In this document: positions 41,705-49,186 of the stretch, in pieces | Numbering within the stretch: the stretch's first letter is position 1 | Layout of the letters: each line of letters starts with the position of its first letter | Assembly (NCBI RefSeq): GCF_902804475.1 | Contig: NZ_CADCSU010000062.1 | Location: 1 to 51,665 of the forward strand | Source of the DNA: Flavobacterium bizetiae | GTDB taxonomy: Bacteria; Bacteroidota; Bacteroidia; Flavobacteriales; Flavobacteriaceae | DNA: 51,665 bases | Direction of reading: 5' to 3' | Notes under the pieces: model-generated | Told to the model about the DNA's origin: nothing | Database searches by the model: none | Seen by the model: the letters and a program-made list of their open reading frames with translations, nothing else | Program-made: the position numbers and the translations under genes

Positions 41705-41921
41705 ATTTCTTTTTTAAATCGGTATATGATAACTCAGCATCTGTGTATAGACTTTTGTCTGAATTAATTTGGCTATCTAAAATTTCTTGTTGTTCAGCAA
41801 ATAATTCATACGGTTTTACATTTGCTATTTCAAACTTTATCTTTAGTGCTTTCATAAAAGCTTTTACCGCTTCTATTTGAGAAGCGTCTTCTGTATATGC
41901 TGTGATGCTAATTGCCTGCAT
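41694..41921 (-). CDS. Antitoxin of a ParE-type pair (DUF2683-like)
   Basis: A 75-aa antitoxin encoded just upstream of, and overlapping by 11 bases, the ParE-type toxin. It begins M-Q-A-I-S-I-T-A-Y-T-E-D-A-S-Q-I and contains V-K-A-F-M-K-A-L-K-I-K-F-E, then an acidic helical C-terminus of the kind that wraps around toxins. This short Bacteroidota antitoxin form is often annotated DUF2683. It is intact although the toxin is frameshifted, so if the toxin is dead, the locus keeps only the protective half. Confidence 0.85.
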   Translation of the reverse strand: MQAISITAYTEDASQIEAVKAFMKALKIKFEIANVKPYELFAEQQEILDSQINSDKSLYTDAELSYTDLKKKYEL

Positions 41922-42086
41922 GATGTTGATTTACTAAAGTTGATGAACAAAGTTAAGATAAAAGTCTTATTTTCATGTTAATCGTAATGATTTATTTCGA
42001 TCTCCCTACTATCGTAAAATGTATTTTATGTTATAGTAATTCATTAAAAAATAAAACAGATTGAGTATTTGAATTTGATAATGTCG

Positions 42087-42159
42087 ATAAATATGTCGCT
42101 CCGCTGGAACTCTTTTTCGGATTGGAATTTTTTAGCTATAAATATGTCGCTCCGCTGGA
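42087..42159. repeat. Two direct copies of a 22-bp unit containing a small palindrome
   Basis: The unit (42087-42108 and 42138-42159, 51 bp apart) reads ATAAATATGTCGC then TCCGCTGGA and contains the interrupted palindrome GCTCC-GCT-GGA(G/a). Both copies lie just downstream of the GNAT stop codon. It looks like a REP-type unit. Confidence 0.6.
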
Positions 42160-42171
42160 GCTTTGCTGAAA

Positions 42172-42600
42172 TTATTTTATAAAATCCATTTCGACATGTT
42201 CGATTCCGGCATCGAGAAAATAATTATCGGTTTGTCTGAATCCGTTTTTGATGTAGAACTGACTTGCGTTGACCTGAGCGTATAGGTATACTTTCTCTTC
42301 ATTTTTTAGATCGTCTAAAATTTTTAGGAGGATGGCTTCACCAATTCGTTTTCCTCTAAAAGTGTTTAAAACAGCAATTCGTTCAATTTTGGCTCCTTTT
42401 TCCATTATTCTGTATCGCGCTGCTCCGGCTGGTTCTCCGTTTACGGTAGCTATGTAATGTATTGCATCTTCATCGTCCATAGATTCGCGTTGCTGGGATA
42501 CATTTTGTTCTATAACGAATACTTGTTTTCTAATTTCGAATGCAATTTCTATTTGTTTTTGATTGTCTACTTTTTCGACTATAATGGTAGTATGGCTCAT
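42172..42600 (-). CDS. GNAT-family N-acetyltransferase (ElaA-like)
   Basis: A 142-aa single-domain acetyltransferase. It has the N-terminal R-K-Q-V-F-V-I-E-Q-N-V of the ElaA-like branch, D-D-E-D-A-I-H-Y-I-A-T, the core I-E-R-I-A-V-L-N-T-F-R-G-K-R-I-G with the acetyl-CoA loop (about 79-88), and F-Y-I-K-N-G-F-R at the end. Small-molecule or protein amine acetylation is expected; substrate unknown. It stands alone. Confidence 0.9.
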   Translation of the reverse strand: MSHTTIIVEKVDNQKQIEIAFEIRKQVFVIEQNVSQQRESMDDEDAIHYIATVNGEPAGAARYRIMEKGAKIERIAVLNTFRGKRIGEAILLKILDDLKNEEKVYLYAQVNASQFYIKNGFRQTDNYFLDAGIEHVEMDFIK

Positions 42601-42771
42601 TTTGTTTTAACGTTTGATATATTGGGTATGCTGGAAAAATAATTTGCGTGCAAATATACGTAGTTAACTACATATATTCAAAGCGAAATAAAATATTTAA
42701 GTTTTTTTTATAGCGAATGCAAGACTTTACGAGAAATAAGAAAAGTGAATTGAAATACTAAACCTCTAAAA

Positions 42772-42845
42772 TAGCCCCGATCGAAGCGGCATCCTTTTAT
42801 GGCGGGGTTCGCCATAAAAGATATAGTGTAGAGCGGGACTATATT
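42772..42845 (-). ncRNA. Structured intergenic element, copy 4 (reverse orientation)
   Basis: Reads GCCCCGATCGAAGCGGCATC, hairpin, then GATATAGTGTAGAGCGGGA on the plus strand, the reverse orientation of the copy at 41.31 kb. The hairpin has a perfect 11-bp stem, CTTTTATGGCG (42794-42804) with CGCCATAAAAG (42810-42820), loop GGGTT. Compared with copy 3 one T-A pair has become C-G. It lies in the gap between the GNAT and response-regulator genes, which otherwise holds only a terminator. Confidence 0.6.
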
Positions 42846-42872
42846 TCTAATGAATGCAGTTTTTTTCTGCTT

Positions 42873-42915
42873 CTAAAAAAAAAAAACATCTTTAAACTTT
42901 GTGTCTAAAGATGTT
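42873..42915 (-). terminator. Intrinsic terminator of the receiver gene
   Basis: A perfect 10-bp stem, AACATCTTTA (42885-42894) with TAAAGATGTT (42906-42915). On the minus strand it is followed by a run of about 12 T residues. The loop resembles that of the terminator at 43487. Confidence 0.88.
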
Positions 42916-42940
42916 TGTAAAAGTTAAAGGTGTATGTTAT

Positions 42941-43366
42941 TTACTTTACATAGTTGGGTGAAACGCACATTTCCCAATAAGTAACAATTGTTTTGATGGT
43001 TTCTTTGATTTCGTTGTAACCGGTTGGTTTAACAAAAAAGCCCTGAATAGATTTTGAATAAGAGTCTACAACATGCTTTTGTTCTGCACTTGTCGAAAAG
43101 AACAAATATGGGATTGATTTGAGTCGTAAATCTTCGTTTTGATGAATTTTTTCTCGTAATTCCATGCCATTTAGCTTTGGCATATTGATATCAGAGAAGA
43201 TGATGAAAGGCTCAATTTGTGTAGAGGTTAAGTATTCTAATGCTTTTTCGCCTTCGGCAAAAAAGATAATTTCATTTTTATAATCAAGTTCTGCAAAAAT
43301 ATCAGTCAAAATTTCCTGATCGTCTAAATCATCTTCAATTATAATAATTGGTCCGCCTTTGTTCAT
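42941..43366 (-). CDS. Stand-alone response-regulator receiver protein
   Basis: A 141-aa CheY-like protein with no output domain. The acidic pocket is I-I-I-I-E-D-D (residues 7-13), the phosphorylation site Asp59 in F-S-D-I-N-M-P-K-L-N-G, and Lys113 in F-V-K-P. The conserved Ser/Thr is in F-F-S-T-S. This form is common in Flavobacteria as a phosphorelay component, often with hybrid kinases encoded elsewhere; no kinase is adjacent. A -7 box TACCTTTG (minus, 43379-43386) lies just upstream. Confidence 0.92.
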   Translation of the reverse strand: MNKGGPIIIIEDDLDDQEILTDIFAELDYKNEIIFFAEGEKALEYLTSTQIEPFIIFSDINMPKLNGMELREKIHQNEDLRLKSIPYLFFSTSAEQKHVVDSYSKSIQGFFVKPTGYNEIKETIKTIVTYWEMCVSPNYVK

Positions 43367-43378
43367 TTATATTTTTTT

Positions 43379-43386
43379 CAAAGGTA
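43379..43386 (-). promoter_or_regulatory. Promoter -7 box of the receiver gene
   Basis: TACCTTTG on the minus strand, exact fit to TAnnTTTG, about 13 bases before the ATG. No clear -33 element. Confidence 0.5.
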
Positions 43387-43480
43387 GATGTTTAATCTCA
43401 GCTATTTGTTGCTTTTGTAATTTATTGATAATCAAAAAATAAAAAAGTCTTTACACGAGATATACCCAATTGTATACTAA

Positions 43481-43513
43481 AAAAAACACCTTTAAACATA
43501 AAGTCTAAAGGTG
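43481..43513 (-). terminator. Intrinsic terminator of the metal-efflux operon
   Basis: CACCTTTA (43487-43494) pairs with TAAAGGTG (43506-43513). On the minus strand a T run follows. It lies 26 bases after the CzcA-type stop codon. Confidence 0.85.
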
Positions 43514-43538
43514 GATTTCAATTTATATAGTAGGATAA

Positions 43539-46500
43539 TTATGAATCTATTCTGCTGGGATCTTTTTTGCGATACACCAGATAAAATACCTGCGGTAACA
43601 CGGTTAAAGATAATATCATACAGGTTATTAGTCCGCCTACGATCATGATGGCCAGAGGTTTTTGAACCTCAGAACCCATTCCTGTAGACAATGCTGCGGG
43701 CAATAATCCTAAAGATCCCATAAGGGCAATCATGACAATAGGGCGAATTCTGCTGTGAATTCCGTTTGAAATTGCATCCTTGAGATGCATTCCGGCGCGC
43801 ATATTTTCCCTGATCATTCCGATGAGGACAATACTGTCGATCGCGCTGACTCCAAAGAGAATGATAAAACCAATTCCGGCTGAGATTCCAAATACCGTTC
43901 CGGTTACCCAAAGCGATAAGAAACCACCAATAAAGGCATACGGCATGGCGCTTATGGCTACCAGAGTATCTTTGAAATTACCAAAGTTGAAATACAACAG
44001 ACATAAAATCAAGATCAAAACAACCGGAACAATCATGGCCAATTGTTTCGAAGCTCTTTCTTTACTCTCGAATTCTCCGGCCCATTTCATTACATTTTCT
44101 TTCGGAAGTTTTACTTCTGCGGCTACTTTTTTCTGAGCTTCGTCGATTGTACTTCCTAAATCTCGTCCTTCGATACTAAAACCTACAGCGATATAACGGC
44201 TGTTTCCTTCGCGATAAATAAAGGTTGGACCGGTTTTATATTCTACGGTTGCAATTTCTTTTAACGGAACTTTTTTACCATTCATAGTAGGAATCAGGAT
44301 ATCTTCGATTTTTTCTTTTGAGTCACGATATTCTTTTTCGAAACGTAGAGTAATGTCAAAGATCTTTTCATCGTCATAAAACTTGGTTGCGGCCTGACCT
44401 CCAATGGTCATTCTGATTACAGCTTGCGCATCGGCGGTGGTAATGGCATAACGCGCCATTTTTTCGTCGTGAAGCTGAATTCTTAATTCCGGTAAACCAA
44501 TATTTTTATAAACGTTGATGTCTTCGATTCCTTTTACATCTTTAATAGATTTGGCTACTTTTGCGGCCATGGCTTCGAGTTGAAAAAGATCATTTCCGAA
44601 TATCTTAATGACCAACGGACTTTTTACTCCGGCAACGTATTCTTCGACATTATCCTGAATAGGCTGGCTAAATCCAAAACCAATTCCGGGATATACATCG
44701 AGTTCTTTTTTGATCTCGGCAATCAATTGTTCTTTGCTGATATCGCGTTTCCATTTGTCCTGATGTTTTAGTTCGATATGCAATTCGATATTAAAAAATC
44801 CCGTTGGATCCGTTCCGTCATTTGGCCGTCCGGTTTGTGTCAGGACAAATTTCACCTCTTCGAATTTCCTTATTTTGGCTTTCATTTCTTTGGTAAGTCG
44901 TACTGCTTCATCCAGATTGATACTGTTAGGCAAAGTGGCTCTTACATAAATGGCGCCTTCATTCAACTTCGGAATAAATTCTGAACCATAAAAAGCAAAC
45001 TTCGCGCAGCATATAGCCAGTAAACCTAAGAATGCATATAAGGTCGCTTTACGATGTTTGGTACTCCATTTAAATAATTTAAATAGGTTTTCTCTAAAGA
45101 AACGTGAGATCATATTTTCTTTCTCTACAATGTTTTTCGTCAGCATGACTTTACACATTGCCGGAACATACGTAAGGGATAAAATCAACGATCCTAATAG
45201 CGCATAACTAAGTGTAAAGGCTAGGGGAGAGAACATTTTTCCTTCCACTTTCGTGAAAGAGAAAATAGGCATTAGCGCGACAATTAAAATAATTAAGGCA
45301 AAGAAAATATATGTCGCTACGCTACCCACACTTTTCTTGATCAATCCCATTTTGCTCATGCTGTTAAAGCGTTCCATTCCTACTTTATGCGCTTTCTTTT
45401 CGAGCGATACAAAGACTTGTTCGACAATAACCAGTGTTCCTTCGAGGAGCAATCCAAAATCCAGCGCTCCCATAGAAATTAAGTTGGCGGGTAATCCCTG
45501 AATTCTAAGCATTACAATGGCAAACAAAAACGAAAGCGGAATCACAGATGCCACAATCAATGAAGTTCTCCAGTTATAAAGGAAAATAAACACGATTAAC
45601 GATACCAATACAATTCCTTCGACAAGGTTTTTGGTTACTGTTTTTACGGTTGTATCGACCAATTTGGTACGATCTATAAACGGAATTATTTTTACATTAT
45701 CCGGTAAAACTCTCTCGTTAAGTTCAGTCAGACGGTCTTTAAGTCTTTTGATTACTTCACCTGGATTTTCTCCGCGAAGCATAACCACGATTCCTTCTAC
45801 AACATCATCATCACCATCTAAACCTACTTGACCTAATCTTGGTTTGGCTGAAATCGAAACTTCGGCTACGTGTTTTACTAATATGGGCGATGAACCTTTG
45901 GTTTCGATCAAGATATTTCCAATATCTTCGACTTTATTTATTAAACCAACGCCTCGTACGACATAAGCCTGATCACCACGTTGGATAACGTCTCCACCAA
46001 CATTTACATTACTTTTAGAAACCGCTTCGTAAACGTCAAGCGCAGAGAGATTGTAATTCTCTAATTCGGTTGGATTAATTTTAATTTCGAAGATTTTTTC
46101 TTCACCACCAAAACTCACCACATCGGCAACTCCGGGAACAGCGATTAGTTCTCTTTCAATTACCCAATCCTGAATGGATTTGATTTCTTTAATAGGTAAA
46201 TCACTTTTGATTACATACCTGAATATCTCACCCGTTGCTCCGGATGGCGGTTCAATATCAACATCTGCACCTTCGGGAAGATCTAATCCATTAAGGCGAT
46301 TTGAGGCGTATTGCTGTGCGTAAAAATCCTCGACATCATCATCAAATAAAACTGTTACAACCGATAATCCGAAAAGCGAAATAGAACGTACTTCGGCTTT
46401 TTTAGGAATCGTGTTCATTTGTTTTGAAATAGGAAGTGTGATGAATTTCTCTACTTCTTCGGCACTTCTTCCCGGCCATTGTGTAATGATTCTTGCCCTT

Positions 46501-46643
46501 GTATTGGTTACATCGGGAAAAGCTTCGATGGGCGTATGGATATAGCTCACTATTCCGGCGACTAGTAATACTGCTGTCAGGAAAAAAACTATAAGGGAGT
46601 TTTTTAACGAGAAAGCTACCAGACCTTGTACAAATTTTTTCAT
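43539..46643 (-). CDS. CzcA/CusA-family heavy-metal RND efflux pump
   Basis: Inner-membrane proton-driven pump of the heavy-metal (HME) class, 1034 aa, full length. It has V-Q-G-L-V-A-F-S-L-K-N-S at the N-terminus, H-T-P-I-E-A-F-P-D-V-T-N after the first helix and two large periplasmic loops. The fourth-helix relay reads D395-F-G-L-L-L-E401-G-T-L-V-I-V-E408. The first Asp and last Glu match the CzcA relay, while the middle Asp common in CzcA is Glu here. Whether the metal is Zn/Co/Cd or Cu/Ag cannot be decided. It follows the adaptor gene by 34 bases. Confidence 0.94.
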   Translation of the reverse strand: MKKFVQGLVAFSLKNSLIVFFLTAVLLVAGIVSYIHTPIEAFPDVTNTRARIITQWPGRSAEEVEKFITLPISKQMNTIPKKAEVRSISLFGLSVVTVLFDDDVEDFYAQQYASNRLNGLDLPEGADVDIEPPSGATGEIFRYVIKSDLPIKEIKSIQDWVIERELIAVPGVADVVSFGGEEKIFEIKINPTELENYNLSALDVYEAVSKSNVNVGGDVIQRGDQAYVVRGVGLINKVEDIGNILIETKGSSPILVKHVAEVSISAKPRLGQVGLDGDDDVVEGIVVMLRGENPGEVIKRLKDRLTELNERVLPDNVKIIPFIDRTKLVDTTVKTVTKNLVEGIVLVSLIVFIFLYNWRTSLIVASVIPLSFLFAIVMLRIQGLPANLISMGALDFGLLLEGTLVIVEQVFVSLEKKAHKVGMERFNSMSKMGLIKKSVGSVATYIFFALIILIVALMPIFSFTKVEGKMFSPLAFTLSYALLGSLILSLTYVPAMCKVMLTKNIVEKENMISRFFRENLFKLFKWSTKHRKATLYAFLGLLAICCAKFAFYGSEFIPKLNEGAIYVRATLPNSINLDEAVRLTKEMKAKIRKFEEVKFVLTQTGRPNDGTDPTGFFNIELHIELKHQDKWKRDISKEQLIAEIKKELDVYPGIGFGFSQPIQDNVEEYVAGVKSPLVIKIFGNDLFQLEAMAAKVAKSIKDVKGIEDINVYKNIGLPELRIQLHDEKMARYAITTADAQAVIRMTIGGQAATKFYDDEKIFDITLRFEKEYRDSKEKIEDILIPTMNGKKVPLKEIATVEYKTGPTFIYREGNSRYIAVGFSIEGRDLGSTIDEAQKKVAAEVKLPKENVMKWAGEFESKERASKQLAMIVPVVLILILCLLYFNFGNFKDTLVAISAMPYAFIGGFLSLWVTGTVFGISAGIGFIILFGVSAIDSIVLIGMIRENMRAGMHLKDAISNGIHSRIRPIVMIALMGSLGLLPAALSTGMGSEVQKPLAIMIVGGLITCMILSLTVLPQVFYLVYRKKDPSRIDS

Positions 46644-46677
46644 GTTTTGTATGGTATTTATCCGTTCTTAGGGATAA

Positions 46678-47766
46678 TTAGTTTTTTAATCTTTCGTGAA
46701 TTAACAAGTGATTTTTAGTGATCACCATTTCACCTTCTTTAACTCCTTTATCAAAATAAATCCAGTTGTTGTTTTTAAGCGTTGGATGAATTTCTCGGGT
46801 TTCGATCGTACAATCGTCTTTATAAATTAAAATATAATCACGATTGTTATCAAAAATGGCGGCTTTTGCAGGAACAGCGGCTAACATTTCGCCACCCAGA
46901 CTTTTGTCGATAATGATATCAGCGGTCATTCCGGGTTTTAGTTTTAGATTCTGGTTGTCCATTACAATTCGGGCTTTTAGAACATGTTCATCAGCATCAA
47001 AAACTTTGGCCATCATTTTTATTTTTCCTTTAAAAATTTCTCCCCGATAAGCGGGTGTCGTAACATCTACGAGCATATTTTCGCTCACATTTTTTAGATT
47101 ACTGGTATATACATTAACCAAAACCCAGATTTCTTTCAGGTCAGAAATCGTAAAAAGAGGTTCGCTGCCATCTGTAATCTGCATTCCCGGACTAATGTTT
47201 TTAGCAACGATATAACCTTCAGTTGGCGCTTTTATCTGAAAAACAGATCTTTCGCTGCTGGCGCTAAACATGGCAAGATTGGCCCTTACATTTTCTAGAG
47301 AAGATTTTAAAACATCTAGTTCGCTTTGTGCCTGCATTAAATCTTTTTGAGAAGCAATTCCGTCCTCAAACATCGATTTGGTCGATTGTAAATTACGTTG
47401 TGCAACGGCTATTTGCGATTGAAACGATTTACTTTCAGATTGCATACTGTTTAATTCTGTACTTTTTATCTCTGCCAGAACTTGTCCTTTTTTTACATAA
47501 TCGCCTAACGAGAAAGTCGTTTTGGTAATAATTCCTTCAACAAGACTGTTAAACTGAACTACGTGATCTGCGTTGTAGGTAATATTTCCGGTGAGGTTTA
47601 TAGATTCGCTAACCGAACGTTTTTCTACCGGTTCGATCGTGATTTTTGCTTTTAAGCCTTTGTCGATACAAAATTTATCCTCTTTTGTATCTTTGATTTC
47701 TTCTTTTTTGCCACATCCGTAAACGAGCATTAACCCAAGTATCGGGAGTAAAATAAGTTTCTTCAT
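46678..47766 (-). CDS. CzcB/CusB-type RND periplasmic adaptor lipoprotein
   Basis: Adaptor of the metal pump, 362 aa. The lipobox ends at Cys18 (L-V-Y-G-C), followed by G-K-K-E-E. A short N-terminal segment with a Cys (K-F-C-I-D-K-G-L) precedes the barrel-sandwich half-motifs V-E-G-I-I-T-K-T and A-P-T-E-G-Y-I-V-A-K, on each side of a helical hairpin. The membrane-proximal domain ends in K-N-H-L-L-I-H. The frame is open upstream to 47838, but M-K-K-L-I-L-L at 47766 is the signal-peptide start. 31 bases separate it from the upstream channel gene. Confidence 0.93.
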   Translation of the reverse strand: MKKLILLPILGLMLVYGCGKKEEIKDTKEDKFCIDKGLKAKITIEPVEKRSVSESINLTGNITYNADHVVQFNSLVEGIITKTTFSLGDYVKKGQVLAEIKSTELNSMQSESKSFQSQIAVAQRNLQSTKSMFEDGIASQKDLMQAQSELDVLKSSLENVRANLAMFSASSERSVFQIKAPTEGYIVAKNISPGMQITDGSEPLFTISDLKEIWVLVNVYTSNLKNVSENMLVDVTTPAYRGEIFKGKIKMMAKVFDADEHVLKARIVMDNQNLKLKPGMTADIIIDKSLGGEMLAAVPAKAAIFDNNRDYILIYKDDCTIETREIHPTLKNNNWIYFDKGVKEGEMVITKNHLLIHERLKN

Positions 47767-47797
47767 TTTGTTTGTTATTATTTTTAGATCATTAGAT

Positions 47798-49084
47798 TTA
47801 ATTGATTTCCTCGCCCGCGATATAGCGCAATTCTTCAAGGTTTTTGTTCAGGTCTTTTTTAGAATTAAGCAGGATCGATTTGTTGTCTAAATACGCATCA
47901 ACAAAATCAAGATATTCTAACATGCTGGTATTTCGCTGCATGAAGTTTTTGCGGTAACTTTCCAGCAGTTTATCCAGGTCAACTTCATAAGTTGCATCAA
48001 CACTTTCGTATAATTTTTTGGTTACAATTAAATCCTCGTAAGCTTGTAACACTTCGGCTTGTACGCTTATAGTTTTCTCCTCGGTAAGTAATTTTCCCTG
48101 ATCAACGGCAATTTTTGCGGCTTTTATATTTCCCTGGTTTCTATTAAAAAACGGAAGATCTAAAGCAAAACCCAATCCTACGAAATCATTCATTGTACTT
48201 GCACCACGGTCGTAACTAATACCAAGTGTAACATCTGGCGTACGCATTGCTTTTTCGTATTTGTACTTTTTATCGTTATAGTCATTTCCGAGTTTAATGA
48301 CTTTCATATCAGGACGATTTTCTACCGCCGAAGCCATAAGATTTCCTAAATTGATATTGTCGATATTTTTATTGTCAGGAACAAAACCGTCATCAGTAAG
48401 TTTGATATAACTTGTTGCAGGCAGATTCATCAAAACCTTCAATTCTTTTTGTAGTGAATTGTTTTCTTTCTTTAAATCGCTGATTTCTTTCAGGAACTGC
48501 AGTTCAGATGCTTTTAATCTGATGTATTCACCACGTCCTACATTACCTTGTGCCACCTGATTGCCGTAAGCTTTAAGTAAAGTCTGCATCGAGGAAAGTT
48601 GTTTTTTATAAACCGCTTCCTGAGCCTGCGTATATTGAAGTTCGGTTAGATTGCCTCTAAACTCGATTTTTAGATTACGTAAAAAAGTTTTAAAGTATTC
48701 TTTAGCGATATCAGCGCTAACTTTTTCCATGGCAATCAACTTTTTTCGTTTTCCTGCCGTTTGAACGAGTTGTTCTAATTCTGCAGTAACTTGTGTAGTT
48801 TTACCAAAATTCCCCCACAAAGGCGGAACTTCCTGCGCTGTAGCATTGTGCCAAAGGTTAAGCTCACCAATAGTCAGCGTAGGATTGGGCCATAATTTGG
48901 CCTGAATCACCTGCGCATCGGCAATGTCAATGTTTAGTTTTTCTGATATAATAGAAATATTCTTCTCGAGAAACAAAGCCTCGGCCTGTGTTCTGGAAAG
49001 TACAATTGTATCGTTTAGTGCAGCAGTTTGCGCCACACCTTTGTGCGCCACAATAACGAGTAATGTTAAGAGTATACGTTTCAA
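47798..49084 (-). CDS. CzcC/TolC-type outer-membrane channel of the metal pump
   Basis: Outer-membrane efflux channel of about 428 aa, first gene of the three-gene pump. The signal peptide K-R-I-L-L-T-L-L-V-I-V-A-H-K-G-V-A-Q is followed by the helical TolC repeats (S-R-T-Q-A-E-A-L-F-L-E-K-N and V-E-N-R-P-D-M-K-V-I). It has no lipobox. No ATG start exists: a stop codon lies in frame upstream, and the candidates are TTG at 49111 and TTG at 49084. A -7 box overlaps the first, and the signal peptide begins at the second, so 49084 is preferred; an annotation from 49111 would add nine residues. Confidence 0.9.
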   Translation of the reverse strand: MKRILLTLLVIVAHKGVAQTAALNDTIVLSRTQAEALFLEKNISIISEKLNIDIADAQVIQAKLWPNPTLTIGELNLWHNATAQEVPPLWGNFGKTTQVTAELEQLVQTAGKRKKLIAMEKVSADIAKEYFKTFLRNLKIEFRGNLTELQYTQAQEAVYKKQLSSMQTLLKAYGNQVAQGNVGRGEYIRLKASELQFLKEISDLKKENNSLQKELKVLMNLPATSYIKLTDDGFVPDNKNIDNINLGNLMASAVENRPDMKVIKLGNDYNDKKYKYEKAMRTPDVTLGISYDRGASTMNDFVGLGFALDLPFFNRNQGNIKAAKIAVDQGKLLTEEKTISVQAEVLQAYEDLIVTKKLYESVDATYEVDLDKLLESYRKNFMQRNTSMLEYLDFVDAYLDNKSILLNSKKDLNKNLEELRYIAGEEIN

Positions 49085-49108
49085 ATTAAGTTTGTTTTTA
49101 ATATGTTG

Positions 49109-49116
49109 CAAAGCTA
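49109..49116 (-). promoter_or_regulatory. Promoter -7 box of the metal-efflux operon
   Basis: TAGCTTTG on the minus strand, exact fit to TAnnTTTG, predicting a start near 49105 and a leader of about 20 nt to the TTG at 49084. Confidence 0.55.
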
Positions 49117-49149
49117 TCTACAGCATATTAAACCCTAATTTGATGTGTG

Positions 49150-49186
49150 TTAGAAAGGAGTTAGAGTTACATTAGAAAACGATTAG
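49150..49186 (-). promoter_or_regulatory. Predicted binding array of the adjacent response regulator
   Basis: TTAG occurs at 49150, 49161, 49172 and 49183, four times at exactly 11-bp steps. Followed mostly by A or G-A, each repeat gives TTAGA. This lies at about -45 to -81 from the predicted start site of the metal-efflux operon. OmpR/PhoB-type regulators bind direct repeats 11 bp apart in this position. The last copy overlaps the histidine kinase stop codon. Confidence 0.65.

Noticed and set aside
42087..42159. Direct repeats that might be a small CRISPR array.
   Set aside because: Only two units with no spacer series and no cas genes, and the unit has the form of a REP palindrome.
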